Position numbers and translations under genes: made by a program
Notes under the pieces: model-generated
Seen by the model: only the letters and a program-made list of their open reading frames with translations
Database searches by the model: none
What the model was told of the DNA's origin: nothing
In this document: positions 1 to 5,398 of the stretch, one piece after another
How the letters are laid out: every line of letters starts with the position of its first letter
Numbering within the stretch: the stretch's first letter is position 1
Assembly: GCA_017613335.1 (NCBI GenBank)
Contig: JAGAEB010000011.1
Span: forward strand, 1-5,586
Length of the DNA stretch: 5,586 bases
DNA from: Methanosarcinaceae archaeon
Lineage (GTDB): Archaea; Halobacteriota; Methanosarcinia; Methanosarcinales; Methanosarcinaceae
Reading direction: 5' to 3'

Positions 1-16
1 CAGAAGGCTTTTTTTT
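1..16 (+). terminator. Possible oligo-T terminator of a gene left of the window
   Basis: A run of eight T (9-16) abuts the first 70-bp repeat. Archaeal RNA polymerase can stop at plus-strand oligo-T tracts, so this could end a rightward gene convergent with trkH. No such gene is visible and no hairpin precedes the run, so this is a weak call. Confidence 0.22.
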
Positions 17-226
17 ATCATTCTTTCCGGAATTCCGGCGTAAAAAGCGCCGGGACCGTGTAAATGCCCGGTCTTCCGATCCGCATATCATTCTTTCCGG
101 AATTCCGGCGTAAAAAGCGCCGGGACCGTGTAAATGCCCGGTCTTCCGATCCGCATATCATTCTTTCCAGAATTCCAGCGTAAAAAGCGCCAGGACCGTG
201 TAAATGCCCAGCCTTCCGATCCACAT
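17..226 (-). repeat. Three tandem 70-bp copies of the trkH 3' end
   Basis: The copies lie at 17-86, 87-156 and 157-226 with an exact 70-bp period. The first two are identical. The third is the real 3' end of trkH (codons 459-480, the TGA stop and one more base) and differs from the others at six positions: 169/29, 177/37, 192/52, 210/70, 212/72 and 223/83. All six differences are transitions. On the trkH strand each unit starts with ATG and ends with TGA plus T, so the two extra copies lie after the functional stop. In the extra copies the changes complete a 6-bp stem (35-40 with 48-53), a 5-bp stem (54-58 with 69-73) and a 12-bp palindrome (27-38). Each unit also carries a T5 tract on the trkH sense strand. 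They may act as 3' UTR structure or terminator, or be a neutral slippage product. Confidence 0.95.
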
Positions 227-1600
227 ATCCATGATCAGGATAATCTTTGCCAGCGGCGGGAACATGCCGAAGCTTCCCATCGGTCCTGCGATGCCGAGCG
301 CAGGGCCGACGTTTCCGATCATGGCAATAGATGATGAGAGAGATGTGACGATGTCAAGACCGAGAATGACCAGAAGGATCGTACTCAGAGCGAATAAGAA
401 AGCAAAAAGGATCATGAAGGAAACGACTGAGTTGACGTTTTCTTCAGGGACTGTTTTTCCGTTGTAGCGGATAGGTCTGACAGCTGTCGGATGCAGATTC
501 TTGAAAATATCTCTGCGGCAGTGCCTGATGATGATGAGCCAGCGGACAACGGCAGGACCGCCGCTTGTCGATCCGGCGCATCCGCCGATGAATGCGGCGA
601 TCATGAGAATGATCTTCGCGGCCGGCGACCAGAGTTCATAATCGACCGCGGCAAATCCCGTTGTCGACATGAGAGATGCCACATGGAAAAATGCGTAATG
701 GACGGACATCAGGACGCTGTGACCGTTCTCTTTCCAGAGAACGAATGTCAGGAGCGCCGAGATGAATAAAAAGGACGTGATGTAGGCGACGAATTCTTCA
801 TCTTTGAGGAGGACCGAAATATTTTTTTTAGAGATCGTCCGGTAGAGAAGACCGAAATTCGTTCCGGCAAGCATCATGAAAAAGATCAGCGCAGCCTCGA
901 TCGCCGGACTTCCGAAATGAGCGATGCTGTCACCGTAATCTGAAAATCCGCCCGATCCGATGACGGAGAAAGCGTGCACGAGCGCATCGAACGGAGACAT
1001 GCCGAGCAGATACAGGACGATGAAGGCCGCCGCCGTCAGACAGAGATAAAAAGCCCAGAGGATCTTTGCCGTCATCGACATTTTCGGACTGATCTTCTCG
1101 CCGTCAGGACTTTTTTTCACTTCCGCATTGAAAAGCTGCTGCGCCCTGAAATTGATCTTCGGAAGGACCGCCAGGAAAAGCGCCACGATCCCGAGACCGC
1201 CGAGCCAGTGAAGGACGGCGCGCCAGAAATGGAAACTCTTCGGGTAGGCATCGAAATCCATGAGGATCGTCCCGCCCGTCGTCGTGATCCCGGACATGGC
1301 CTCAAAAAACGAATCGATGATATTCAGGTTGTAATACAGAAACGGGATCGCGCTGAAGACCGCCGCAGAAAACCAGCCCAGCGCGACGATGGCATAACTT
1401 TCGCGGATCGTCCACTGATCGGCGCTCGTCCGGAAATATTTCAGACTGACAAGACCGCAGACGGCCGTCAGGACCGCGCTGAAAATATACGGGAAAGCCG
1501 GTTCGCCGTAATAAAGCGCCGCGCCGAAAGGAAGGAGCATGGCGCCGGCCACGATCAGCCAGAATTTGCCGATCGTTGACATGATATTTCCGTAATGCAT
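158..1600 (-). CDS. trkH: Trk-type K+ uptake channel/transporter, membrane subunit TrkH
   Basis: This is the integral membrane K+-translocating subunit of the Trk system, of the TrkH/KtrB superfamily; it moves K+ inward under control of cytosolic TrkA. The 480-residue protein has a normal length for the family. It shows the four pore-loop signatures in order: TTTGGT (106-111), GSGGF (215-219), STTGF (312-316) and IGNVGPA (428-434), each centred on the selectivity-filter glycine. A Gly-rich segment GGCAGSTSGG (339-348) leads into VVR, the region of the intramembrane loop and conserved Arg. Many hydrophobic helices flank these, beginning at about residues 12-30. The gene follows trkA on the same strand after 81 nt, with no T-run terminator between, so an operon is likely. 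The start is uncertain: Met1 (1600) has GGGA about 10 nt upstream, while Met7 (1582) has only GGA 6 nt upstream. The C-terminal 22 codons form one unit of a 70-bp tandem repeat. That copy has Leu475 where I recall Pro (TPEFW) in relatives. Confidence 0.95.
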   Translation of the reverse strand: MHYGNIMSTIGKFWLIVAGAMLLPFGAALYYGEPAFPYIFSAVLTAVCGLVSLKYFRTSADQWTIRESYAIVALGWFSAAVFSAIPFLYYNLNIIDSFFEAMSGITTTGGTILMDFDAYPKSFHFWRAVLHWLGGLGIVALFLAVLPKINFRAQQLFNAEVKKSPDGEKISPKMSMTAKILWAFYLCLTAAAFIVLYLLGMSPFDALVHAFSVIGSGGFSDYGDSIAHFGSPAIEAALIFFMMLAGTNFGLLYRTISKKNISVLLKDEEFVAYITSFLFISALLTFVLWKENGHSVLMSVHYAFFHVASLMSTTGFAAVDYELWSPAAKIILMIAAFIGGCAGSTSGGPAVVRWLIIIRHCRRDIFKNLHPTAVRPIRYNGKTVPEENVNSVVSFMILFAFLFALSTILLVILGLDIVTSLSSSIAMIGNVGPALGIAGPMGSFGMFPPLAKIILIMDMWIGRLGIYTVLALFTLEFWKE

Positions 1601-1684
1601 AAAAACACGATCCCGGTCTCTTATTTCCGATGAGATTGCGATGAGGTTATTTACTGCGCGCCGTCTCTCCTGACAGGATTTTCT

Positions 1685-3022
1685 TCATTTGAACATCCTG
1701 CTGACTTTTGCGTAGGCTTCCGGTTTGGAAAGGATGATGACTCTGTCGCCTCTTTCGATCTCCGTGTCGCCTGTCGGGACGAGCTGTCTCATGCCGCGGA
1801 CGATCATGCTGACGATGGCGCCTTCCGGGAAGTTGATCTCCTTGAGCGGCGTATCAATGATCATCGAATCGTCCGTGGCGATATATTCAAGGACCTCCGC
1901 TTTTTCATTGGCGATCGTCCTCAGCGTTTCGACGCTTGTGCCGGCGGCCATTCTCAGAACTTCGCTCGTCGTCGTTTTTCCTGTACTGAGTGCGACATCG
2001 ATGCCGACCATCTCGAAGATCGGCAGATAATCGGGGCGCGACGCACGGGCGAAGACTTTTCCGGCGCCGAAGTGTTTCGCCATCAGGCAGCAGAGGAGAT
2101 TTTTCTCATCACTGCCGGTCAGCGCGATCACGGCATCCATTTTCGACACGCCTTCCTCTTCAAAAGTATCAACATCCGTCGCATCACTGTTAAGGATGAG
2201 GGAATTGGGAAGTCTGTCGGCGATCTCCATGCAGCGTTCACTGTCTTCTTCGATGATCTTGAGGATGACCTTCTCGTTTTTGTCAAGAGAGCGTGCCAGA
2301 TAAAGGCCGATGTCGCCGCAGCCGACGATCATGACTCTCTTCTTTTCTTTTCTGTCTTCATTGATGTGGCCGAAAAGCGTCTGGACCGGGTCGATGTCTT
2401 CATCCCGGCAGATGATGAATGCATGATCGCCCGGCATCAGATAATCTTCGCCTTTCGGGATGATGACGTTACCTCTCCTGAGGATCGCGCTCACGATGCA
2501 GTAATTCGAAAAGCTGACATCCTTGAATTTCTTCCCGATAAAGCGGTTGTCTTCGGCAATGACGAATTCGATCATGCGGACTTTGCCGTCGGCGAAATGT
2601 TCAGCGTCGATCGCGCCGTCGATGCTGAGAAGCGTGTTGATCTCATCGGCAAGAGCCAGCTCCGGGCAGACGATGACGTCGACACCGAATTCTTCTTTCT
2701 CGGAGACCGGCTTATCGATATAATCGGGACTGCTGACACGGGCGATCGTCTTGATCCTGTCTTTCGTCATCAGTTTGGCATTGAGGCAGGAAAGGAGATT
2801 GATCTCGTCACTGTCAGTCACCGCAACAAATATATCCGCCGGCAGGACTTTTTCCAGAACGGCGGGGCTTGCGCCGCTTCCGACGATCGTCTGCACATCC
2901 AGCTCATCCGCATGCGCCGCATGGTCCGGATTGCTTTCGATCACATAGACCTTGTTTTTTTCAGACATTCCCTGCGCGATCCTGTACCCGATCGTACCCG
3001 CGCCGACGACAACGACTTTCAT
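1685..3022 (-). CDS. trkA: Trk K+ uptake system regulatory NAD-binding protein TrkA
   Basis: TrkA is a cytosolic peripheral subunit that binds NAD(H) or other nucleotides and gates TrkH. Numbering from the upstream ATG at 3028, the protein is a tandem duplication of RCK modules. An N-terminal Rossmann domain has GAGTIG (9-14) and an acidic Glu31 at the end of strand 2. It is followed by a TrkA-C domain at about 145-215. A second Rossmann domain has GCGDIG (236-241) and NSDATD (280-285), followed by a second TrkA-C domain at about 375-447. This two-RCK build of about 445 residues is the classical length. I chose the ATG at 3022 (445 aa, MKVVVVGAG). GGGA (3031-3034) sits 8 nt upstream of it but only 2 nt before the ATG at 3028, and TrkA proteins usually begin right at the first beta strand. 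It lies directly upstream of trkH and divergent from udg. Confidence 0.95.
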   Translation of the reverse strand: MKVVVVGAGTIGYRIAQGMSEKNKVYVIESNPDHAAHADELDVQTIVGSGASPAVLEKVLPADIFVAVTDSDEINLLSCLNAKLMTKDRIKTIARVSSPDYIDKPVSEKEEFGVDVIVCPELALADEINTLLSIDGAIDAEHFADGKVRMIEFVIAEDNRFIGKKFKDVSFSNYCIVSAILRRGNVIIPKGEDYLMPGDHAFIICRDEDIDPVQTLFGHINEDRKEKKRVMIVGCGDIGLYLARSLDKNEKVILKIIEEDSERCMEIADRLPNSLILNSDATDVDTFEEEGVSKMDAVIALTGSDEKNLLCCLMAKHFGAGKVFARASRPDYLPIFEMVGIDVALSTGKTTTSEVLRMAAGTSVETLRTIANEKAEVLEYIATDDSMIIDTPLKEINFPEGAIVSMIVRGMRQLVPTGDTEIERGDRVIILSKPEAYAKVSRMFK

Positions 3023-3030
3023 AGACATGT

Positions 3031-3034
3031 TCCC
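3031..3034 (-). promoter_or_regulatory. Ribosome binding site deciding the trkA start
   Basis: On the minus strand GGGA stands 8 nt before the ATG at 3022 and too close (2 nt) to the in-frame ATG at 3028. This favours the shorter 445-residue TrkA. Confidence 0.5.
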
Positions 3035-3054
3035 GGAAATTCCGGATCTTTCTG

Positions 3055-3070
3055 AATATTTTCATATTTT
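3055..3070 (-). promoter_or_regulatory. Candidate TATA region for trkA-trkH
   Basis: The minus strand reads AAAATATGAAAATATT here, about 35-48 nt before the trkA start. A TATA box at the upstream end would put the transcription start near 3040 and leave a short leader with the GGGA site. The whole gap is A/T-rich, so the exact box is uncertain. Confidence 0.35.
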
Positions 3071-3089
3071 CTGAATTCTCAGACTCTTT

Positions 3090-3215
3090 CTGAATTTCAT
3101 CTTCTGAATTTCATCTTCTGAATTTCATCTTCTGAATTTCATCTTCTGAATTTCATCATCTGAATTTCATCATCAGAATTTCATCATCTGAATTTCATCT
3201 TCTGAATTTCATCTT
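3090..3215. repeat. Nine tandem 14-bp repeats between trkA and udg
   Basis: Nine contiguous units of CTGAATTTCATCTT begin at 3090, 3104, 3118, 3132, 3146, 3160, 3174, 3188 and 3202. Units 5 to 7 end in CAT rather than CTT, and unit 7 also starts CAG. Degenerate CTGAATTC-like pieces flank both sides (3071-3080 and 3217-3224). Each unit except the seventh contains the dyad TGAA-T-TTCA. The period is not a multiple of three and no start-stop structure uses it, so it is non-coding. It fills the intergenic region of two divergent genes, where it could hold operator sites for either, or be slippage-generated spacer. Confidence 0.93.
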
Positions 3216-3242
3216 TCTGAATTCTTTCAGGTTCTTTCAGAA

Positions 3243-3256
3243 AAGTATTAATTTTT
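3243..3256 (+). promoter_or_regulatory. TATA-like promoter of udg, probably leaderless
   Basis: The sequence AAGTATTAATTTTT has an A/T core TATTAAT (3247-3253) centred about 27 nt before the udg ATG. Archaeal transcription starts about 25 nt downstream of the TATA box, so the mRNA would begin at or next to the start codon. This agrees with the lack of any well-placed Shine-Dalgarno sequence. Confidence 0.5.
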
Positions 3257-3276
3257 CCGGAATGGTTTAACCGCAT

Positions 3277-4293
3277 ATGAGTCCTGTAAATCTTAATAAA
3301 ACCTTTGACGGCCGGGACGCCTCCGCCGATGATTGTCCGGCTGTCCCGGCGGACGTCTGTCCGGCGGAAAAACTCCGGCTTGATATCCTTGCCTGCCGCA
3401 GCTGTCCGCTCTCAGAGACCGTCACGAACAAAGTCATCATGAAAGGTTCTCTCCGCCCGAAGATCGTGTTCATCGGCGAAGCGCCCGGAAAAAACGAAGA
3501 TCTGACGGGGATCCCTTTCTGCGGCCGCGCCGGTAAACTTCTCGATGAAATGATCTCTTTCATGGATCTTTCAGAAGACGACTGGGCCGTCATCAATACG
3601 GTCAAATGCCGTCCGCCGGGCAACAGAGTGCCGTCCGTCGCCGAACTCCGGGCCTGCCGTCCCTTTTTCGAGGCTCAGCTGAAATTACTCTCGCCGCAGC
3701 TCATCATCCTTCTCGGAAACACGGCCGAAAAGGCCTTCGGCATCGCAGAGACGCACGGCTGGGGTGTTCCTTTCACGGATCCCGAAGGCCGCACGATCCT
3801 CAAGATATTCCACCCGGCAGCGCTGATCTACCGGAGAGACAGGATCCCCGAACAATATGCTTTCCTGGACGCGAACAGGCATCTCTGGGAGCGATCCCTG
3901 AATATTTTCCGGAATGCAGATAACTTCATTGTTTCCCGCGCTGCTTCTCCGCATTGCTTCTCCGCGCTGCTTCTCTGCATTGCTTCTCTGCATTGCTTTT
4001 CCTGCGCCGCTCTCTGCTTTCCGGCGGCTCTCCGGATCCTGCGGACATCAAAAACGGAAATATTTATTAATGATGTCAGGCTTCACTCTTCCTCTATCAA
4101 CAAGCTTATTCAGATGAATCTGTATTCTGACAGGATTTTGAAGTTTCAGGGGAAACACGACACCCGTTCCCGTCAGGATTCCCGGCTCCGGCATCAAACG
4201 CCCGGATCCAGGGTCTCCGTTTTCATTATCGGCTTTCCGTTTACGGTTCATTTCATTATGCGGCTGCCGCCGGCGACGCTGCTTCTGTCGTGA
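3277..4293 (+). CDS. Family-4 uracil-DNA glycosylase (4Fe-4S), with an anomalous readthrough tail
   Basis: The protein excises uracil from DNA, starting base-excision repair of deaminated cytosine. Family-4 signatures are clear: GEAPGKNED (67-75), GIPFCGRAGKLLDEM (78-92), NTVKCRPPGNRVP (107-119), LLGNTA (145-150) and HPAAL (179-183). The four expected Fe-S cysteines are C40 and C43 (CX2C) and C111 and C127 (15 residues between). Residues 1-31 are a Cys/Ala/Pro-rich leader; no later good start is visible. The recognisable domain ends near residue 212. Residues 217-338 (from 3925) match nothing I know: they are encoded by 13-bp tandem repeats and by DNA with promoter-like A/T stretches. Family members are usually about 200 residues. 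A TAA in another frame at 3921-3923 sits exactly where the gene would be expected to end, so a one-base indel (real or a sequencing error) probably removed the stop. The enzyme call is firm; the 3' end is not. Confidence 0.9.
   Translation: MSPVNLNKTFDGRDASADDCPAVPADVCPAEKLRLDILACRSCPLSETVTNKVIMKGSLRPKIVFIGEAPGKNEDLTGIPFCGRAGKLLDEMISFMDLSEDDWAVINTVKCRPPGNRVPSVAELRACRPFFEAQLKLLSPQLIILLGNTAEKAFGIAETHGWGVPFTDPEGRTILKIFHPAALIYRRDRIPEQYAFLDANRHLWERSLNIFRNADNFIVSRAASPHCFSALLLCIASLHCFSCAALCFPAALRILRTSKTEIFINDVRLHSSSINKLIQMNLYSDRILKFQGKHDTRSRQDSRLRHQTPGSRVSVFIIGFPFTVHFIMRLPPATLLLS
3935..3999 (+). repeat. Five tandem 13-bp repeats after the udg domain
   Basis: Units of the form TCYGCRYTGCTTC start at 3935, 3948, 3961, 3974 and 3987 (the first begins CCC, the last ends TTT). 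They are pyrimidine-rich on the udg strand. Because 13 is not a multiple of three, the frame changes in each unit, giving the Cys/Ser/Leu/Ala-rich residues about 220-241 of the open udg frame. A degenerate continuation follows to about 4020. Confidence 0.85.
4057..4072 (+). promoter_or_regulatory. A/T-rich TATA-like box inside the udg tail
   Basis: GAAATATTTATTAATG lies in a GC-richer setting and resembles an archaeal BRE/TATA element. No convincing gene starts about 25-80 nt downstream on the plus strand. It could drive a small RNA or a long leader for rpl21e, or be incidental. Confidence 0.25.
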
Positions 4294-4397
4294 TGTCTGA
4301 TAGTCCGCTGTCAGAACAGACGACCCGGAAATATCCCCGGAAAACAGCATCTGCGCCCTGCGCCTTCAGTCCGGAGAGGCAGTTCCGTTCAGCTTAC

Positions 4398-4406
4398 TTT
4401 ATCATA
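4398..4406 (+). promoter_or_regulatory. TATA box of rpl21e
   Basis: TTTATCATA is centred about 41 nt before the L21e start codon. Initiation about 25 nt downstream would give a leader of roughly 15 nt containing the AGGAG site, a typical layout for a highly expressed archaeal ribosomal gene. Confidence 0.5.
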
Positions 4407-4429
4407 CAGATCACAGATCTGAAAAATAC

Positions 4430-4434
4430 AGGAG
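4430..4434 (+). promoter_or_regulatory. Shine-Dalgarno site of rpl21e
   Basis: AGGAG is placed 8 nt before the ATG at 4443. It rules out the in-frame upstream GTG at 4290 as the start. Confidence 0.85.
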
Positions 4435-4442
4435 AAAAAATC

Positions 4443-4736
4443 ATGGCAACATCCCGCGGTGAAAAACACTGCACCAGATACAAACTTCAGAATTCCATCA
4501 GAGAAAAAGGCATGTCCCCGACGAGCCGCGCCATTCAGGAATTCGAAGAAGGACAGATGGTCCACATCGACATTGACGCATCCCTTCAGACCGGCTACCC
4601 GAACCCGAAATTCCAGGGCTCCACCGGAAAGATCATCGGTCAGAGAGGCCGTGCCTACATCATCAGCGTCAGAGACGGCAACTCCATGAAGGAAGTCATC
4701 TCCCTGCCGCAGCACCTCAAACCGCAGAAATACTGA
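4443..4736 (+). CDS. rpl21e: Large-subunit ribosomal protein L21e
   Basis: L21e (eL21) is a component of the archaeal 50S subunit, shared with eukaryotes and absent from bacteria. The 97-residue protein has the usual archaeal length and hallmarks: a basic N-terminus (RGEKHCTRYKLQ, 5-16), RGMSP-like EKGMSPTSRAIQEF (21-34), the beta-barrel stretch GQMVHIDID (37-45), PNPKFQGSTGKIIGQRGRAYII (53-74) and the conserved end HLKPQKY (91-97). The start is set by AGGAG 8 nt upstream. In many archaea this gene is followed closely by rpoF, as here, but the spacing is unusually wide (262 nt) and contains a terminator. The usual upstream neighbour is not udg as far as I recall. Confidence 0.97.
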   Translation: MATSRGEKHCTRYKLQNSIREKGMSPTSRAIQEFEEGQMVHIDIDASLQTGYPNPKFQGSTGKIIGQRGRAYIISVRDGNSMKEVISLPQHLKPQKY

Positions 4737-4745
4737 TCTCTGCAG

Positions 4746-4759
4746 TGCGGGTCCCCGCA
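4746..4759 (+). other. Hairpin just after the L21e stop
   Basis: TGCGGG and CCCGCA pair around a two-base TC, realistically five pairs with a four-base loop. It lies 10 nt after the stop codon and 17 nt before the terminator hairpin, so it may protect the mRNA 3' end or add to termination. Confidence 0.5.
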
Positions 4760-4776
4760 TTAATGAAAATAAGAAC

Positions 4777-4799
4777 GGCCCGTCCGGGCCTCTTTTTTT
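4777..4799 (+). terminator. Hairpin plus T-run terminator of rpl21e
   Basis: GGCCC and GGGCC form a 5-bp GC-only stem with loop GTCC (4777-4790), followed at once by TC and seven T (4793-4799). It resembles a bacterial intrinsic terminator, and in archaea the T-run alone can stop transcription. It implies that rpl21e is at least partly transcribed apart from rpoF. Confidence 0.7.
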
Positions 4800-4912
4800 C
4801 TTTTCTTTATTTTTCTGTTTCTGACTGTTCATTCGGTTTTACAGATTCTGCATCTTTTGATGATTTTTCGGCGCTGCAGGATCCGGCCGGCTGAATCCGG
4901 CTGACCGGAAAC

Positions 4913-4939
4913 AGTTTTATGACAGATCCGCCTGCGGAT
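4913..4939 (+). promoter_or_regulatory. Possible rpoF promoter with adjacent hairpin
   Basis: GTTTTATGA (4914-4922) is the only TATA-like stretch at a sensible distance from rpoF (about 80 nt). Just downstream, ATCCGC (4926-4931) and GCGGAT (4934-4939) form a dyad around CT. The dyad would lie around or just before the predicted transcription start, where it could act as an operator. The rest of the 4800-4998 gap is T-rich at first, then dense in CCGG/CCGGA motifs, with no gene. Confidence 0.28.
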
Positions 4940-4984
4940 TCATACCGATCAGGACCGGACCGGAAAACCGTCAACCGAAATGTC

Positions 4985-4989
4985 AGGAG
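4985..4989 (+). promoter_or_regulatory. Shine-Dalgarno site of rpoF
   Basis: AGGAG lies 9 nt before the ATG at 4999. The in-frame TTG at 4990 directly abuts the site and cannot use it, so the ATG is the start. Confidence 0.8.
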
Positions 4990-4998
4990 TTGTTTCTA

Positions 4999-5352
4999 AT
5001 GATCGTTAAAGAAGTCCTTGAAGAAGAGCTTTTAACACTGCCGGAAGTCCGCGATCTGCTCGCCCGGATCATGGAAGAACGCCGTGAAGAAGGCGATGAA
5101 GAACAGGTGTATGAATTCAGAAAAGCTTTCCAGCACGCTGAAACTTTTTCGAAGCTGACCGCCGCAGAATCCCGCGAACTCGTCAACAAACTGATGGAAC
5201 TCGACAAGATGAAAGAAGTCATCGCCGTCCGCATCGCAGACCTTCTGCCGCAGACACGCGATGAACTCCGCGCCGTCTACGCCAAAGAGAAATTCACGCT
5301 GAAAGAAGAAGAACTCGACGCGATCCTCGATCTCGTTCTCCAGTATGTCTGA
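4999..5352 (+). CDS. rpoF: DNA-directed RNA polymerase subunit F (Rpb4-like)
   Basis: RpoF pairs with RpoE (Rpb7-like) to form the stalk of archaeal RNA polymerase, which aids open-complex formation and RNA binding. The 117-residue, highly charged helical protein has the normal length. Typical features are the N-terminal EVLEEELLTLPEVRDLL (5-21), an acidic helix EERREEGDEEQVYEF (26-40) leading to KAFQHAETFSKL (42-53), and the conserved HRDC-like C-terminal part IAVRIADLLPQTRDELRAVY (75-94) and FTLKEEELDAILDLVLQY (99-116). It follows rpl21e on the same strand, the widespread archaeal order. The next genes usually found in this cluster (a DUF655 protein and the rRNA dimethyltransferase) are not seen before the window ends; hairpins and a tandem repeat follow instead. 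Confidence 0.96.
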   Translation: MIVKEVLEEELLTLPEVRDLLARIMEERREEGDEEQVYEFRKAFQHAETFSKLTAAESRELVNKLMELDKMKEVIAVRIADLLPQTRDELRAVYAKEKFTLKEEELDAILDLVLQYV

Positions 5353-5359
5353 AATGTCT

Positions 5360-5380
5360 GATCCGGGATCTTTCCGGATC
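5360..5380 (+). other. Hairpin 7 nt after the rpoF stop
   Basis: GATCCGG (5360-5366) and CCGGATC (5374-5380) form a perfect 7-bp stem with a 7-nt loop. It may stabilise the rpoF mRNA end or take part in termination together with the longer hairpin downstream. Confidence 0.55.
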
Positions 5381-5398
5381 CTTCACAAACAGTTTCCG

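Larger units (their letters stand above)
3925..4397 (+). other. Probable non-genic stretch between udg and rpl21e
   Basis: Although formally open as the udg tail up to 4290, this stretch looks intergenic. It begins with 13-bp repeats, contains an A/T-rich box (4057-4072) and a dyad CAGAT-GA-ATCTG (4111-4122), and encodes no recognisable domain in any frame. Overlapping open frames on both strands are short and of odd composition. I see no RNA gene in it. Confidence 0.55.

Noticed and set aside
17..226. Diversity-generating retroelement template/variable repeat pair
   Set aside because: The A/G differences first suggested adenine mutagenesis, but all changes are transitions, one is not at A, most A positions are unchanged, and there is no reverse transcriptase.
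974..1579. Plus-strand open frame (201 codons) opposite trkH
   Set aside because: Arg/Asp/Glu-rich product typical of an antisense shadow, with no ribosome binding site and no recognisable domain.
2072..3055. Long plus-strand open frame (327 codons) opposite trkA
   Set aside because: It is antisense to a clearly conserved two-RCK TrkA, has no family features and runs into the intergenic sequence; a shadow of GC-biased codon use.
3250..3924. Similar stretches containing TTTTCCGGAAT before udg (3253-3263) and at its domain end (3905-3915)
   Set aside because: The resemblance covers only about 11 exact bases in a genome rich in CCGGAA, and one copy is coding; chance is likely. No insertion-sequence ends or target duplications are seen.
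4048..4350. Minus-strand open frame (100 codons) between udg and rpl21e
   Set aside because: Product is low-complexity and basic, with no convincing ribosome site or domain; it overlaps the doubtful udg tail, so only expression data could rescue it.
4290..4442. In-frame upstream GTG extending L21e by 51 residues
   Set aside because: The family begins at the MATSRG-like terminus, and AGGAG sits 8 nt before the ATG at 4443.
4990..4998. TTG start for RpoF
   Set aside because: It directly abuts the AGGAG motif; the ATG at 4999 has proper spacing and gives the usual N-terminus.
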